In this document: positions 8,467 through 15,774 of the stretch, one piece after another
Position numbering within the stretch: the first letter of the stretch is position 1
Layout: the number at the start of each line of letters is the position of its first letter
NCBI GenBank assembly: GCA_024693165.1
Contig: JAILLM010000010.1
Span: forward strand, 1 to 20,990
Source: Bacilli bacterium
Lineage (GTDB): Bacteria; Bacillota_I; Bacilli_A; RF39; UBA660
DNA length: 20,990 nt
Direction of reading: 5' to 3'
The notes under the pieces: generated by a model
Told to the model about the DNA's origin: nothing
Database searches by the model: none
Seen by the model: only the letters and a program-made list of their open reading frames with translations
Made by a program: the position numbers and the translations under genes

Positions 8467-9075
8467 ATGAAACATAAAGAAGAAATAAAAGAAGAAACTT
8501 GCAATTGCGGTTGTGGATGCAATTGTGGTGAAGAATGCACTTGTGGAGATGAATGCAATTGTAACGAAGAATGTAATTGTGGTAAAGAATGCAAGTGTCA
8601 TGAAGAAAAATCACATCATCATGATAAACACAAAGAAAAAATTGAAAAATTAGAAAATGAACTTAAAGAAGAAAAAGAAAAATCTTTAAGAATTCAAGCT
8701 GAAATGATGAACTTTAGAAGAAGACAAGAAGAATCGTTAGCTACATTTAAAAAGTATGCAAATGAAGATATCTTAAAAGAATTATTATTAATTAAAGATA
8801 ATTTTGAAAGAGGTTTATCACTTGAGAGTGAAGAAAATAAAGAAATCTTTAAAGGATTTAGAATGATTTATCAAAATATTGATAAAATCCTTGAAGAAAA
8901 TCAAGTAATTGAAATTAATGCAATTGATGTTCCATTTGATCCTGCTATTCATCAAGCAGTTATGACTGAACATAGAGATGGAACAGAACCAGGAATGGTA
9001 ATTGATTGTTTACAAAAAGGATATAAATATAAAGATAGAGTACTTAGACCTGCCATGGTTAAGGTATCTGAATAA
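8467..9075 (+). CDS. grpE: GrpE nucleotide exchange factor with Cys-rich N-terminal array
   Basis: Cochaperone that releases ADP from DnaK. The C-terminal part (about 56-202) is a normal GrpE: a long dimerisation helix (AEMMNFRRRQEES, then LKELLLIKDNFERGL) and the beta domain with VPFDPAIHQAV and the family signature GYKYKDRVLRPAMV. The oddity is residues 12-44, with 13 cysteines at 12, 14, 16, 18, 20, 24, 26, 30, 32, 36, 38, 42 and 44. This forms a CxC-x3 ladder, followed by a His cluster (45, 50-52, 55). Ordinary GrpE N-termini are disordered, acidic and cysteine-free. The array looks able to bind soft metals (Zn, Cu, Cd) or form disulphides, but that is inference. ATG 8467 has AGGTGA upstream and the array is in frame with the core without interruption, so it is part of the same protein. 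It lies 8 bases after hrcA and 21 before dnaK. Confidence 0.96.
   Translation: MKHKEEIKEETCNCGCGCNCGEECTCGDECNCNEECNCGKECKCHEEKSHHHDKHKEKIEKLENELKEEKEKSLRIQAEMMNFRRRQEESLATFKKYANEDILKELLLIKDNFERGLSLESEENKEIFKGFRMIYQNIDKILEENQVIEINAIDVPFDPAIHQAVMTEHRDGTEPGMVIDCLQKGYKYKDRVLRPAMVKVSE
8515..8604 (+). repeat. 18-bp tandem repeat encoding the GrpE cysteine ladder
   Basis: Five consecutive 18-base units start at 8515, 8533, 8551, 8569 and 8587. They follow the pattern GAATGCAAYTGTNNNGAA and encode (G/E)CxCxx. Units differ at several bases, including silent TGC/TGT changes. The array is therefore old or under protein-level selection rather than a fresh slippage product. A shorter CNCGCG lead-in (8500-8514) precedes it. 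Confidence 0.85.
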
Positions 9076-9096
9076 TTAAGAAAGAAGGAATTAAAT

Positions 9097-10911
9097 ATGG
9101 CAAAAATTATAGGTATTGACTTAGGTACAACAAACTCATGTTGTGCAGTATTAGAAGGAGGATCTCCAGTAGTTATTGCAAATAGTGATGGAGATAGAAC
9201 TACACCTTCTGTTGTAGCATTTAAAAATGGAGATGAAATTGTAGGTATTCAAGCTAAAAGACAAGCTGTTACTAATGCAAATAACACAATCTCATCAATC
9301 AAAAGATTAATGGGTACAAGTGAAAAAGTTAAAGCTGAAGGAAAAGATTATACTCCAGAAGAAATCTCAGCTAAAATCTTAATGAAGATTAAAAAGGATG
9401 CTGAAAGTTATTTAGGAGAACCTGTTACTCATGCAGTAATTACAGTTCCAGCTTACTTTAACGATGCTCAAAGACAAGCTACTAAAAATGCAGGTAAAAT
9501 TGCTGGATTAGAAGTAGATAGAATTGTTAATGAACCAACTGCAGCTGCTTTAGCTTATGGTTTAGATAAACAAGATAAAGCTCAAACTATCTTAGTATAT
9601 GACTTAGGTGGAGGTACATTCGACGTATCTATCCTTGAATTAGGTGATGGTGTATTTGAAGTTAAATCTACATCAGGAAATAACCATTTAGGTGGAGATG
9701 ACTTTGATAAGAGAGTATCTGACTATATTATTGAAGAAATTAAGAATCAAACTAATGCTGATGTTTCTAAAGACAATATGGCATTACAAAGAGTTAAAGA
9801 TGAAGCTGAAAAAGCTAAGAAAGCATTATCAACTCAAACTTCAACAACTATTAGCTTACCATTCATTGGTATGGTAGATGGAGCTCCAGTTAACTTTGAA
9901 ATGGATCTTTCTAGAGCTAAATTTGAATCATTAAATAAAGATCTATTTGATTCTACATTAACTCAAGTTAAGAATGCACTTAAAGATGCTGGACTATCTA
10001 GCTCAGATATCGATCAAGTAGTATTAGTTGGTGGATCTTCAAGAATCCCATACATTCAAGAATTAGTTAAGAAAGAATTAGGAAAAGAACCAAATAAAGG
10101 TGTTAACCCTGATGAAGTAGTAGCTATGGGTGCTGCTATCCAAGGTGGTGTATTAACTGGTGAAGTTGCTGACTTAGTATTATTAGACGTAACTCCATTA
10201 TCACTTGGTATTGAAACTTTAGGAGATGTAATGACTGTATTAATTCCAAGAAATACTACAATCCCTACATCTAAATCACAAGTATTCTCAACTGCTCAAG
10301 ATAACCAACCAGCAGTAGATGTACATGTATTACAAGGTGAAAGACCAATGGCTTCAGATAATAAGACATTAGGAGAATTCCAATTAACTAACATTCCACC
10401 TGCAAGAAGAGGTGTTCCACAAATCGAAGTAACATTTGATATCGATGCTAATGGTATCGTTAATGTTAAAGCAAAAGATTTAGGAACTGGAAAAGAACAA
10501 AAGATTACAATATCTAACAACACTAACTTAAGTGATGAAGAAATCGATAAGATGATGAAAGAAGCTGAAGCTAATAAAGAAGCTGATGAAAAGAAGAAAG
10601 CATTAGCAGATGCTAAGAATGAAGCTGAACAAGCAATCTTTGCTGCTGAAGGTGCAATCAGAGATCTTGGAGATAAAGTTAAAGATGATGAAAAGAAAGA
10701 TGTTGAAGATAAGATTGAAGCATTAAGAAAAGCATTATCTGAAGAAAATCCATCACTTGATGATGTTAAAGATAAAACTAAAGCATTACAAGATGTTGCT
10801 ATGGCACTTGCTGGAAGAGTATATGAAGAAGCTTCTAAGAATGCTGACAATGCTTCTACAGATACAGCTGAAGAAGGACCAGCTGAAGCTGAATTCGTAG
10901 ATAAAAACTAA
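9097..10911 (+). CDS. dnaK: Molecular chaperone DnaK (Hsp70)
   Basis: ATP-driven Hsp70 that folds and protects proteins in the cytoplasm with DnaJ and GrpE, both encoded in the same operon. It has 604 residues, normal for Bacillota DnaK. The N-terminal ATPase domain has IGIDLGTTNS at 5-14 (phosphate-1), NEPTAAALAYGLD around 145-157, DLGGGTFDVS from 169 and a VLVGGSSRIP block near 310. The interdomain linker LLLDVTPLSLG lies at about 360-371. A substrate-binding domain follows, then a charged helical lid from about 485, and an acidic tail ending FVDKN. The start ATG has GAAGGAA upstream. Codon choice is more C-ending than in neighbouring genes, as expected for a highly expressed gene. A hairpin with weak terminator character follows. 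Confidence 0.99.
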   Translation: MAKIIGIDLGTTNSCCAVLEGGSPVVIANSDGDRTTPSVVAFKNGDEIVGIQAKRQAVTNANNTISSIKRLMGTSEKVKAEGKDYTPEEISAKILMKIKKDAESYLGEPVTHAVITVPAYFNDAQRQATKNAGKIAGLEVDRIVNEPTAAALAYGLDKQDKAQTILVYDLGGGTFDVSILELGDGVFEVKSTSGNNHLGGDDFDKRVSDYIIEEIKNQTNADVSKDNMALQRVKDEAEKAKKALSTQTSTTISLPFIGMVDGAPVNFEMDLSRAKFESLNKDLFDSTLTQVKNALKDAGLSSSDIDQVVLVGGSSRIPYIQELVKKELGKEPNKGVNPDEVVAMGAAIQGGVLTGEVADLVLLDVTPLSLGIETLGDVMTVLIPRNTTIPTSKSQVFSTAQDNQPAVDVHVLQGERPMASDNKTLGEFQLTNIPPARRGVPQIEVTFDIDANGIVNVKAKDLGTGKEQKITISNNTNLSDEEIDKMMKEAEANKEADEKKKALADAKNEAEQAIFAAEGAIRDLGDKVKDDEKKDVEDKIEALRKALSEENPSLDDVKDKTKALQDVAMALAGRVYEEASKNADNASTDTAEEGPAEAEFVDKN

Positions 10912-10932
10912 TAAAGAATAATAAGAATAAAT

Positions 10933-10958
10933 AAAAGTTCTAGGAAACTAGAACTTTT
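10933..10958 (+). terminator. GAAA-tetraloop hairpin between dnaK and pepF (partial terminator or processing site)
   Basis: A perfect 11-bp stem, AAAAGTTCTAG (10933-10943) with CTAGAACTTTT (10948-10958), closed by a GAAA tetraloop. Only four Ts follow, all within the stem, and then AACTAG, so termination is probably incomplete. It lies 22 bases after the dnaK stop and 19 before pepF. It likely reduces read-through into pepF-dnaJ or protects the dnaK mRNA 3' end. I see no strong promoter between it and pepF. Confidence 0.65.
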
Positions 10959-10977
10959 AACTAGTGAGGAAGAATAT

Positions 10978-12762
10978 ATGCAAACTTATAATAATAGACA
11001 AGAAGTACCAGATAAATACAAATGGAATTTGAATGAGTACTTTAAAAATGAAGAAGAATTAAATGAAAAAATAAAAGTAACTGAAGAGATGATTAAAAAA
11101 GTATCTGGATATAAAGGTACTCTTAAAGATTCTAATAAACTTTTAGAATGTTTAGATTTAATGTATGAAACAAGTTACAATGTTGAAGATATTTATGTAT
11201 ATACATATTTAGTTAATGATCAAGAATTAGGCAATTCTAAAAGCATGAAGAATAAAGCAATTGCTGAAAATCTTTATGCTAAATTATCAAGTAGCTTATC
11301 ATTCTTTGATCCAGAACTTTTATCATTAACTGAAGAAGAATACAACAGTCTTTTTGATAACAAAGAATTAAATAAATACAAGTTTGCATTAGACCAAACT
11401 TATAGAGCAAAAGCGCATGTTTTAAGTGAATCAGAAGAAAAGATTATAACTGAACTTGTTCATGCTGCAGATCATTATGATGATATGTCATCAACTATGT
11501 TAAATAGTGAACATGATTATGGTGAAGTTGAAGTAGATGGAGAAAAGAAACCTATTACTCCAACTAATTTAAGAAATCTTTTAAAGAATAAAGATGCTTT
11601 AAAGAGAAAAGAAATTAGAGAATCTTATTCTAAAACACTAGAAAACTATGGTGCTACTTCTGCTCAATTATTGAATGGATATGTTTCACTTAATGAAACA
11701 GTATCTAAAATTAAGAAATATGAAAATTCTTGGGATGCCAAATTATTTAATTTAAACATTCCAAATAAAGTATTTGAAACACTAGTAAATAGTGTTGAAA
11801 ACCATGTTTCAAGTTTACAAGAATACTTTAAATTATATAAAAGTGAACTTGGTTTAGATGAATTAACATTAAATGATTTATCTTTAGAAATGAGCAAGAA
11901 TGAAACTAAGTATTCAATCGAAGATGCTCAAAACTTATGTTTAGAAGCAATTAAACCATTAGGTGAAGATTATACTAAACATTTTAAAAGAGTATTTGAT
12001 AATCATTATATAGATTATTGTACTTATAAAGGTAAATGTTCTGGTGGATATTCATTTAATACATCTACTAAAGATTCAAGAATATTACTTTCGTTTAATG
12101 GAGATTTAGAAGATGTTTCTACAATTATTCATGAAGGTGGACACAATGTTCATCACCAATATGTAAAAGAAAATAATCCTGCACATTATAGAGAGATTAG
12201 TTCTTTAGTTTGTGAAGTTGCTAGTCTTACAAATGAATGTTTATTATCTAGCTATCTTGCTAAGAATGGTAAAACTCTTGAAGAAAGAAAAGCAGGAATA
12301 GATAATATTCTTGGTGTAATTATTTCAAATTTATTTGGAGCAGTAAGAGAAGGTAAAATGGAACAAGACTTCCATAATGAATACTTAAATACTGGTTCAA
12401 TAACTAAAGATTATATGGATAAATTAACTGTAGATTCATTAAAAAAATATTATGGAGATACAGTTAAATTAGATGAATATGCTAACGTATCATGGATGAG
12501 AAGAAGTCATTATTATATGGATTATTATCTATATAGTTATTCTATTTGTATTTCTGTTGCCTCATACGTTGCAAAACATATCTTAGAAGGGGACGCCGAT
12601 ATGTTAGATAAGTATATTAAATTCTTATCTACAGGCGGAGACTCTTGGCCAATTAATACATTTAAAGTACTTGGTGTTGATTTAACAGAAAGTAAAGTAT
12701 ATGAAGAAGCTATTAATTATTTCGATAGCTTAATTGAAGAATATAAAAAAATAAATAATTAG
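10978..12762 (+). CDS. pepF: Oligoendopeptidase F family (M3) zinc metallopeptidase
   Basis: Cytoplasmic zinc peptidase of family M3, which cuts short peptides of about 7-20 residues. At 594 residues it matches PepF. The N-terminal helical part opens with DKYKWNLNEYFKNEEEL, a common PepF beginning, and contains an oligopeptidase F N-terminal-like section. The catalytic motif HEGGH (385-389) gives zinc ligands His385 and His389 and catalytic Glu386; Glu413 in CEVASLTNE is the expected third ligand. A tyrosine-rich stretch near 510-525 matches the family's substrate-binding region. GAGGAAG upstream serves the ATG. The position between dnaK and dnaJ is unusual. It may degrade peptides released from misfolded proteins, or may merely share the promoter. 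dnaJ follows 14 bases later. Confidence 0.93.
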   Translation: MQTYNNRQEVPDKYKWNLNEYFKNEEELNEKIKVTEEMIKKVSGYKGTLKDSNKLLECLDLMYETSYNVEDIYVYTYLVNDQELGNSKSMKNKAIAENLYAKLSSSLSFFDPELLSLTEEEYNSLFDNKELNKYKFALDQTYRAKAHVLSESEEKIITELVHAADHYDDMSSTMLNSEHDYGEVEVDGEKKPITPTNLRNLLKNKDALKRKEIRESYSKTLENYGATSAQLLNGYVSLNETVSKIKKYENSWDAKLFNLNIPNKVFETLVNSVENHVSSLQEYFKLYKSELGLDELTLNDLSLEMSKNETKYSIEDAQNLCLEAIKPLGEDYTKHFKRVFDNHYIDYCTYKGKCSGGYSFNTSTKDSRILLSFNGDLEDVSTIIHEGGHNVHHQYVKENNPAHYREISSLVCEVASLTNECLLSSYLAKNGKTLEERKAGIDNILGVIISNLFGAVREGKMEQDFHNEYLNTGSITKDYMDKLTVDSLKKYYGDTVKLDEYANVSWMRRSHYYMDYYLYSYSICISVASYVAKHILEGDADMLDKYIKFLSTGGDSWPINTFKVLGVDLTESKVYEEAINYFDSLIEEYKKINN

Positions 12763-12776
12763 AAAGGTCGTATATT

Positions 12777-13898
12777 ATGGCTGATAAAAAAGATTATTAT
12801 GAATCACTTGGGGTTAGCAAGACAGCTACAGATGCTGAAATAAAATCAGCATTTAGAAAACTTGCTAAGAAATATCACCCAGATAATAAAGAAACTGGAG
12901 ACGAAGCTAAATTTAAAGAAATTGGTGAAGCATATTCAGTTTTAAGTGATAAACAAAAACGTGCTCAATATGATCAATTTGGTCATGCTGCATTCCAAAA
13001 TGGAGGTGGTGGCTTCAGTGGAGGAACTGGAGGATTCTCTGGATTTGGATTTGATGATATCGACCTTGGTGATTTATTTAATATGTTTGGTGGAGGATTT
13101 GGAGGAGGTTCTTCAAGAGGAGGAGCAACATCTAAATCTAAAGGAAGAGACATTGAAACTAATATTGAAATATCTTTCGAAGATGCAGTATATGGCTGCG
13201 AAAAGACTTTAAAAATCTCTTTAGATGAACCTTGTAGTGAATGTTCTGGTAAAGGTGGTAAGGGTGAAAAAACTTGTTCTACTTGTGCTGGACGTGGAAG
13301 AGTAGTTTCTCAACAAAGAACTATGTTTGGTGTATTCCAAACCGAAACTGTTTGTCCTGACTGTCATGGTAGAGGAGTTACTTATGAAACTACATGTAGT
13401 GCATGTCGTGGAAGAGGAATTACTGAAAAGATTAAGGAAATCAATTTAAGAGTTCCAAGAGGAGTAGAATCTGGAGATACTTTAAGATTAAGTGGTAAAG
13501 GAAATGCTGGAGCTAATGGTGGTGCTCGTGGAGATATCTATATCAACTTTAAAGTCAAAGAACATGAAATCTTCAGAAGAGATGGAAGAGACATTTATGT
13601 TGATATCCCACTTACACTTACTGAAGCTATCCTAGGATGTGAAAAAGAAGTTCCAACAATTCATGGAACAATTGTTACTAAGATTCCTGCAGGTACTCAA
13701 AACCTTGAAAAATTCAGATTTAAAGGTAAAGGTGTTGATGACGAAAAGACACATCGTCTAGGAGATGAATATGGAATTGTTAAAGTAATCATTCCTGATA
13801 AACTTACTAAAGAACAAAAAGAATTAATTAAGAGTCTTTCTGAAACAACCTTAGATAATTCAAAAGAATTTAAAACATATTATAAATATACAAAATAA
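12777..13898 (+). CDS. dnaJ: Chaperone protein DnaJ (Hsp40)
   Basis: J-domain cochaperone that delivers substrates to DnaK and stimulates its ATPase. It has 373 residues, a full-length class I DnaJ. The J-domain is at 5-70 with the essential HPD at 34-36. A Gly/Phe-rich linker follows at about 74-112. The zinc region has four CxxCxGxG repeats with Cys pairs 153/156, 167/170, 193/196 and 207/210. The C-terminal substrate-binding domains run from about 220, with LRLSGKGNAG and a late FRFKGKGV block. The ribosome site AAAGG lies directly after the pepF stop. The stop codon TAA is part of the left arm of the operon terminator. It is separated from dnaK by pepF, an uncommon order. Confidence 0.98.
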   Translation: MADKKDYYESLGVSKTATDAEIKSAFRKLAKKYHPDNKETGDEAKFKEIGEAYSVLSDKQKRAQYDQFGHAAFQNGGGGFSGGTGGFSGFGFDDIDLGDLFNMFGGGFGGGSSRGGATSKSKGRDIETNIEISFEDAVYGCEKTLKISLDEPCSECSGKGGKGEKTCSTCAGRGRVVSQQRTMFGVFQTETVCPDCHGRGVTYETTCSACRGRGITEKIKEINLRVPRGVESGDTLRLSGKGNAGANGGARGDIYINFKVKEHEIFRRDGRDIYVDIPLTLTEAILGCEKEVPTIHGTIVTKIPAGTQNLEKFRFKGKGVDDEKTHRLGDEYGIVKVIIPDKLTKEQKELIKSLSETTLDNSKEFKTYYKYTK

Positions 13899-13925
13899 GA
13901 AGTGACTAAGTTCACTTTTTATTTT
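13892..13925 (+). terminator. Rho-independent terminator of the heat-shock operon
   Basis: A 14-bp stem (13892-13905 with 13912-13925, one G-U pair) has the core AAGTGA/TCACTT and a 6-base loop CTAAGT. The right arm is T-rich. The left arm contains the dnaJ stop codon. The outer A-T pairs mean it may work partly in reverse as well. Confidence 0.75.
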
Positions 13926-13933
13926 GTGTGAAT

Positions 13934-13962
13934 TTGAAAAATATAAGAAAATGTGCTATTAT
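13934..13962 (+). promoter_or_regulatory. Strong extended -10 promoter of the first HExxH gene
   Basis: TTGAAA (13934-13939), a 17-bp spacer and TATTAT (13957-13962), with TG at 13954-13955 forming an extended -10. The predicted start is near 13969, 20 bases before the ATG at 13989. It sits directly behind the dnaJ terminator, so this gene has its own transcript. Confidence 0.75.
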
Positions 13963-13988
13963 AACATCCATTGAAAAAGGGGAAAATT

Positions 13989-14717
13989 ATGAAAAGTGAA
14001 CTGAAAATTATTGAAGAAGTTCAAAATGGTTTAAAGCAAAATAATTTATATACAGGAAATTTTATTTCAAATATAAAATCTTTAAAAATAAAACAATTTG
14101 ATCTTGGAATTAATAGAGTAGAAGGTTTATATTCTATTAAAGATAATGAAATTTTAGTAAGTGATATTAATAATAAAAATGTTATTAGACATGAACTTGT
14201 TCATTGTGCATCAAGTGATTTAGATTTAACTAAAATTTCAATATATAGTGGTGTTGTGACTGGACAAGGAACTACAATGTATTTTGATCATGAACCACAT
14301 GGGAAAGCCCTTAATGAAGGAATAACTGATTATATTGCTTATAAAATATTTATGAATGAAGGTATTGAATATAAATTTTGTGATACATATAAAAAATTAA
14401 GTTTAGTTTCATGTATGTTATCTTCTATAGTAGGAGCAAATGAATTCGATAATACTTTTTTAGAAGGCAATGGAATTCTATTTAGAAGAATGTTAATAAA
14501 TTCATTTGATGAAGATTTTATTGATAAATTGTATTATGTAACAGATAAATATTTACAAGCTGTTTCAGGTGAACTTGCTTTTTCGCTTTTTTGGAAACAT
14601 GAATTTAATAAATGTTTAAAAATTATAAAAAATGAATATAATTCTTTGAATAATCAAGATTATAAAAATGAAATTATAAAACAAGATTTAGAAAAAAAGG
14701 CAAAAATATTAAAGTAA
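13989..14717 (+). CDS. Putative HExxH metallopeptidase-like protein, paralogue of the next gene
   Basis: I do not recognise a named family. ATG 13989 is chosen because AAAAAGGGG lies just upstream; an in-frame TTG at 13971 lies within the leader. The product has 242 residues, with no signal peptide or membrane segment, so it is probably cytoplasmic. Key feature: RHELVHCAS with His68, Glu69 and His72, then LNEGITDYIAYKIF with Glu110, 38 residues after His72. HExxH plus a downstream Glu in a helix is the gluzincin zinc-site pattern. The same two blocks occur in the next gene, HELLHCAS and LNEGMTA, which points to duplication. The rest is Lys/Ile/Asn-rich and helical. Zinc binding and proteolysis are inferred from the motif; substrate unknown. 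A toxin or stress protease is possible but unsupported. Confidence 0.8.
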   Translation: MKSELKIIEEVQNGLKQNNLYTGNFISNIKSLKIKQFDLGINRVEGLYSIKDNEILVSDINNKNVIRHELVHCASSDLDLTKISIYSGVVTGQGTTMYFDHEPHGKALNEGITDYIAYKIFMNEGIEYKFCDTYKKLSLVSCMLSSIVGANEFDNTFLEGNGILFRRMLINSFDEDFIDKLYYVTDKYLQAVSGELAFSLFWKHEFNKCLKIIKNEYNSLNNQDYKNEIIKQDLEKKAKILK

Positions 14718-14802
14718 AAAAGAAGAGAAAATAATAGATCATAAAATAAAAACACTTAAGAGAAAACTTATTGCAAAGAAAAAAGATTAGACACTTTAAA
14801 TT

Positions 14803-14834
14803 TAATACCACAAGTCTTGACACTTGTGGTATTA
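14803..14834 (+). terminator. Perfect 13-bp hairpin between the two HExxH genes (terminator or leader structure)
   Basis: TAATACCACAAGT (14803-14815) pairs perfectly with its complement (14822-14834) around the loop CTTGAC. The tail TTTATTT is moderately T-rich. It ends 19 bases before the second gene's ATG. It could terminate the first gene's transcript, or be a leader hairpin for the second gene if a weak promoter upstream (TTGCAA 14771-14776, 18 bases, TTTAAA 14795-14800) is used. The remaining bases from 14718 to 14802 are A-rich with no gene visible. Confidence 0.6.
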
Positions 14835-14853
14835 TTTATTTAAGGTGAAGTGT

Positions 14854-15753
14854 ATGAAGAATAGTGTTTGTGTGGATATTTATACTCCACAAATAAAGAA
14901 AGATGAGTGTTCTTTCTTTAAATCAGATAATATAGATGTATTAAATGTCTATATTAAACTTTATAATGCAGGTTTTAATGTTGAATCTTTAAGAGAAAAT
15001 AATAAAACTTTAAAGTTCCAAAATTATAGTGATGATGGTCAATCAGGTTATAGATTTATCGATAATACTATCGAAGTGCCTGATAAAATCTATAAAGATA
15101 CAATTACTCATGAGTTGTTACATTGTGCATCTACAATTCTTGATGGACATGCAGCTCATGTTGGACTTATGTATGGTGATTTTAAAACTGGAGAATTATT
15201 TGGGTTATGTTTAAATGAAGGAATGACTGCGACTTTAGATCTAGAATTATTTGGCGATTACACAGATACAAAGAGAGAAAACGAAGAAGAAGTATATCCT
15301 TTTGCTAAAAGAGTAATAGAAATCTTAGAACTTATTGTTCCAAGGCATACTCTTGACGAAGCATATTTTAATTCTGATTTAGCTCTTTTGATCAAATCAT
15401 TGAATAAAATTCGTCATAATGAAAATGAAGTGTTTGCTTTTATTAGAGATTTGGACTTTGTATTTATGTATTTAGACTTAACACATGATGATGTTCCTGA
15501 AAATAAAAGAAGAAAGTTCGAAAAAGCATGGAATAATGTTCAATATTTCTTAGCTGATTCTTTATATATTTGTCTTAATAGATATTATGAAGAAGGAATG
15601 ATAGATGAAGAAGAATTATTAGATTATCTAGAAGAATGTAAAACGATTCTTAGAGCTCATATTGAAGTTGGTGGACAAAAAATAACTAAGAACAAAATTA
15701 GACAATATAAAAAGATTGAAGAAAATTATAAAAACAGAAAAAAAGACGCTTAG
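14854..15753 (+). CDS. Putative HExxH metallopeptidase-like protein, second copy
   Basis: A 299-residue protein of no family I can name. ATG 14854 follows AAGGTGAAG, whereas the in-frame TTG at 14824 lies inside a hairpin and is unlikely. ITHELLHCAS places His86, Glu87 and His90, and LNEGMTATLDLELF gives Glu122, 32 residues later. A His-rich bridge (GHAAHVG, 98-104) lies between them. These blocks match the preceding gene, but the protein carries a longer charged, helical C-terminus (about 140-299; two-helix segments rich in Glu/Lys/Tyr) that the first copy lacks. No signal peptide or membrane segment, so cytoplasmic. The gluzincin-like zinc site is inferred from the motif alone. Its stop codon overlaps the stop of the convergent regulator gene by a few bases. 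Confidence 0.8.
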   Translation: MKNSVCVDIYTPQIKKDECSFFKSDNIDVLNVYIKLYNAGFNVESLRENNKTLKFQNYSDDGQSGYRFIDNTIEVPDKIYKDTITHELLHCASTILDGHAAHVGLMYGDFKTGELFGLCLNEGMTATLDLELFGDYTDTKRENEEEVYPFAKRVIEILELIVPRHTLDEAYFNSDLALLIKSLNKIRHNENEVFAFIRDLDFVFMYLDLTHDDVPENKRRKFEKAWNNVQYFLADSLYICLNRYYEEGMIDEEELLDYLEECKTILRAHIEVGGQKITKNKIRQYKKIEENYKNRKKDA

Positions 15754-15774
15754 TAATATAAGCGTATTTTTTTT
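15736..15774. terminator. Bidirectional terminator shared by convergent genes
   Basis: ACGCTTA (15746-15752) pairs with TAAGCGT (15759-15765) around a 6-base loop. The plus strand continues into eight Ts (15767-15774). The minus strand continues into a T-tract, the complement of the A-run just left of 15745. The stem contains the stop codons of both the second HExxH gene and the Crp/Fnr-type gene, so one structure ends both transcripts. Confidence 0.8.

Noticed and set aside
8500..8604. Cysteine array as a separate small metallothionein gene
   Set aside because: It is in frame with the GrpE core with no stop, and no new ribosome site or start codon appears at the junction.
8347..8614. Minus-strand frames opposite the hrcA end and the grpE cysteine array
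   Set aside because: Their Thr/Ile/Phe or His/Ile/Cys pattern is the complement of the 18-bp repeat and the hrcA tail. No expression signals seen.
10296..10850. 184-residue minus-strand open frame opposite dnaK
   Set aside because: Ser/Leu/Ala-rich shadow of a well-defined dnaK. No ribosome site or promoter supports it.
12946..13212. Second plus-strand frame inside dnaJ
   Set aside because: It overlaps the Gly/Phe region and the start of the zinc-finger section of an intact dnaJ in another frame and has no homology signs.
14817..14822. TTGACA as a -35 for the second HExxH gene
   Set aside because: It lies in the loop and arm of a perfect hairpin, and no -10 box stands at 16-18 bases; the expected position reads TTAAGG.
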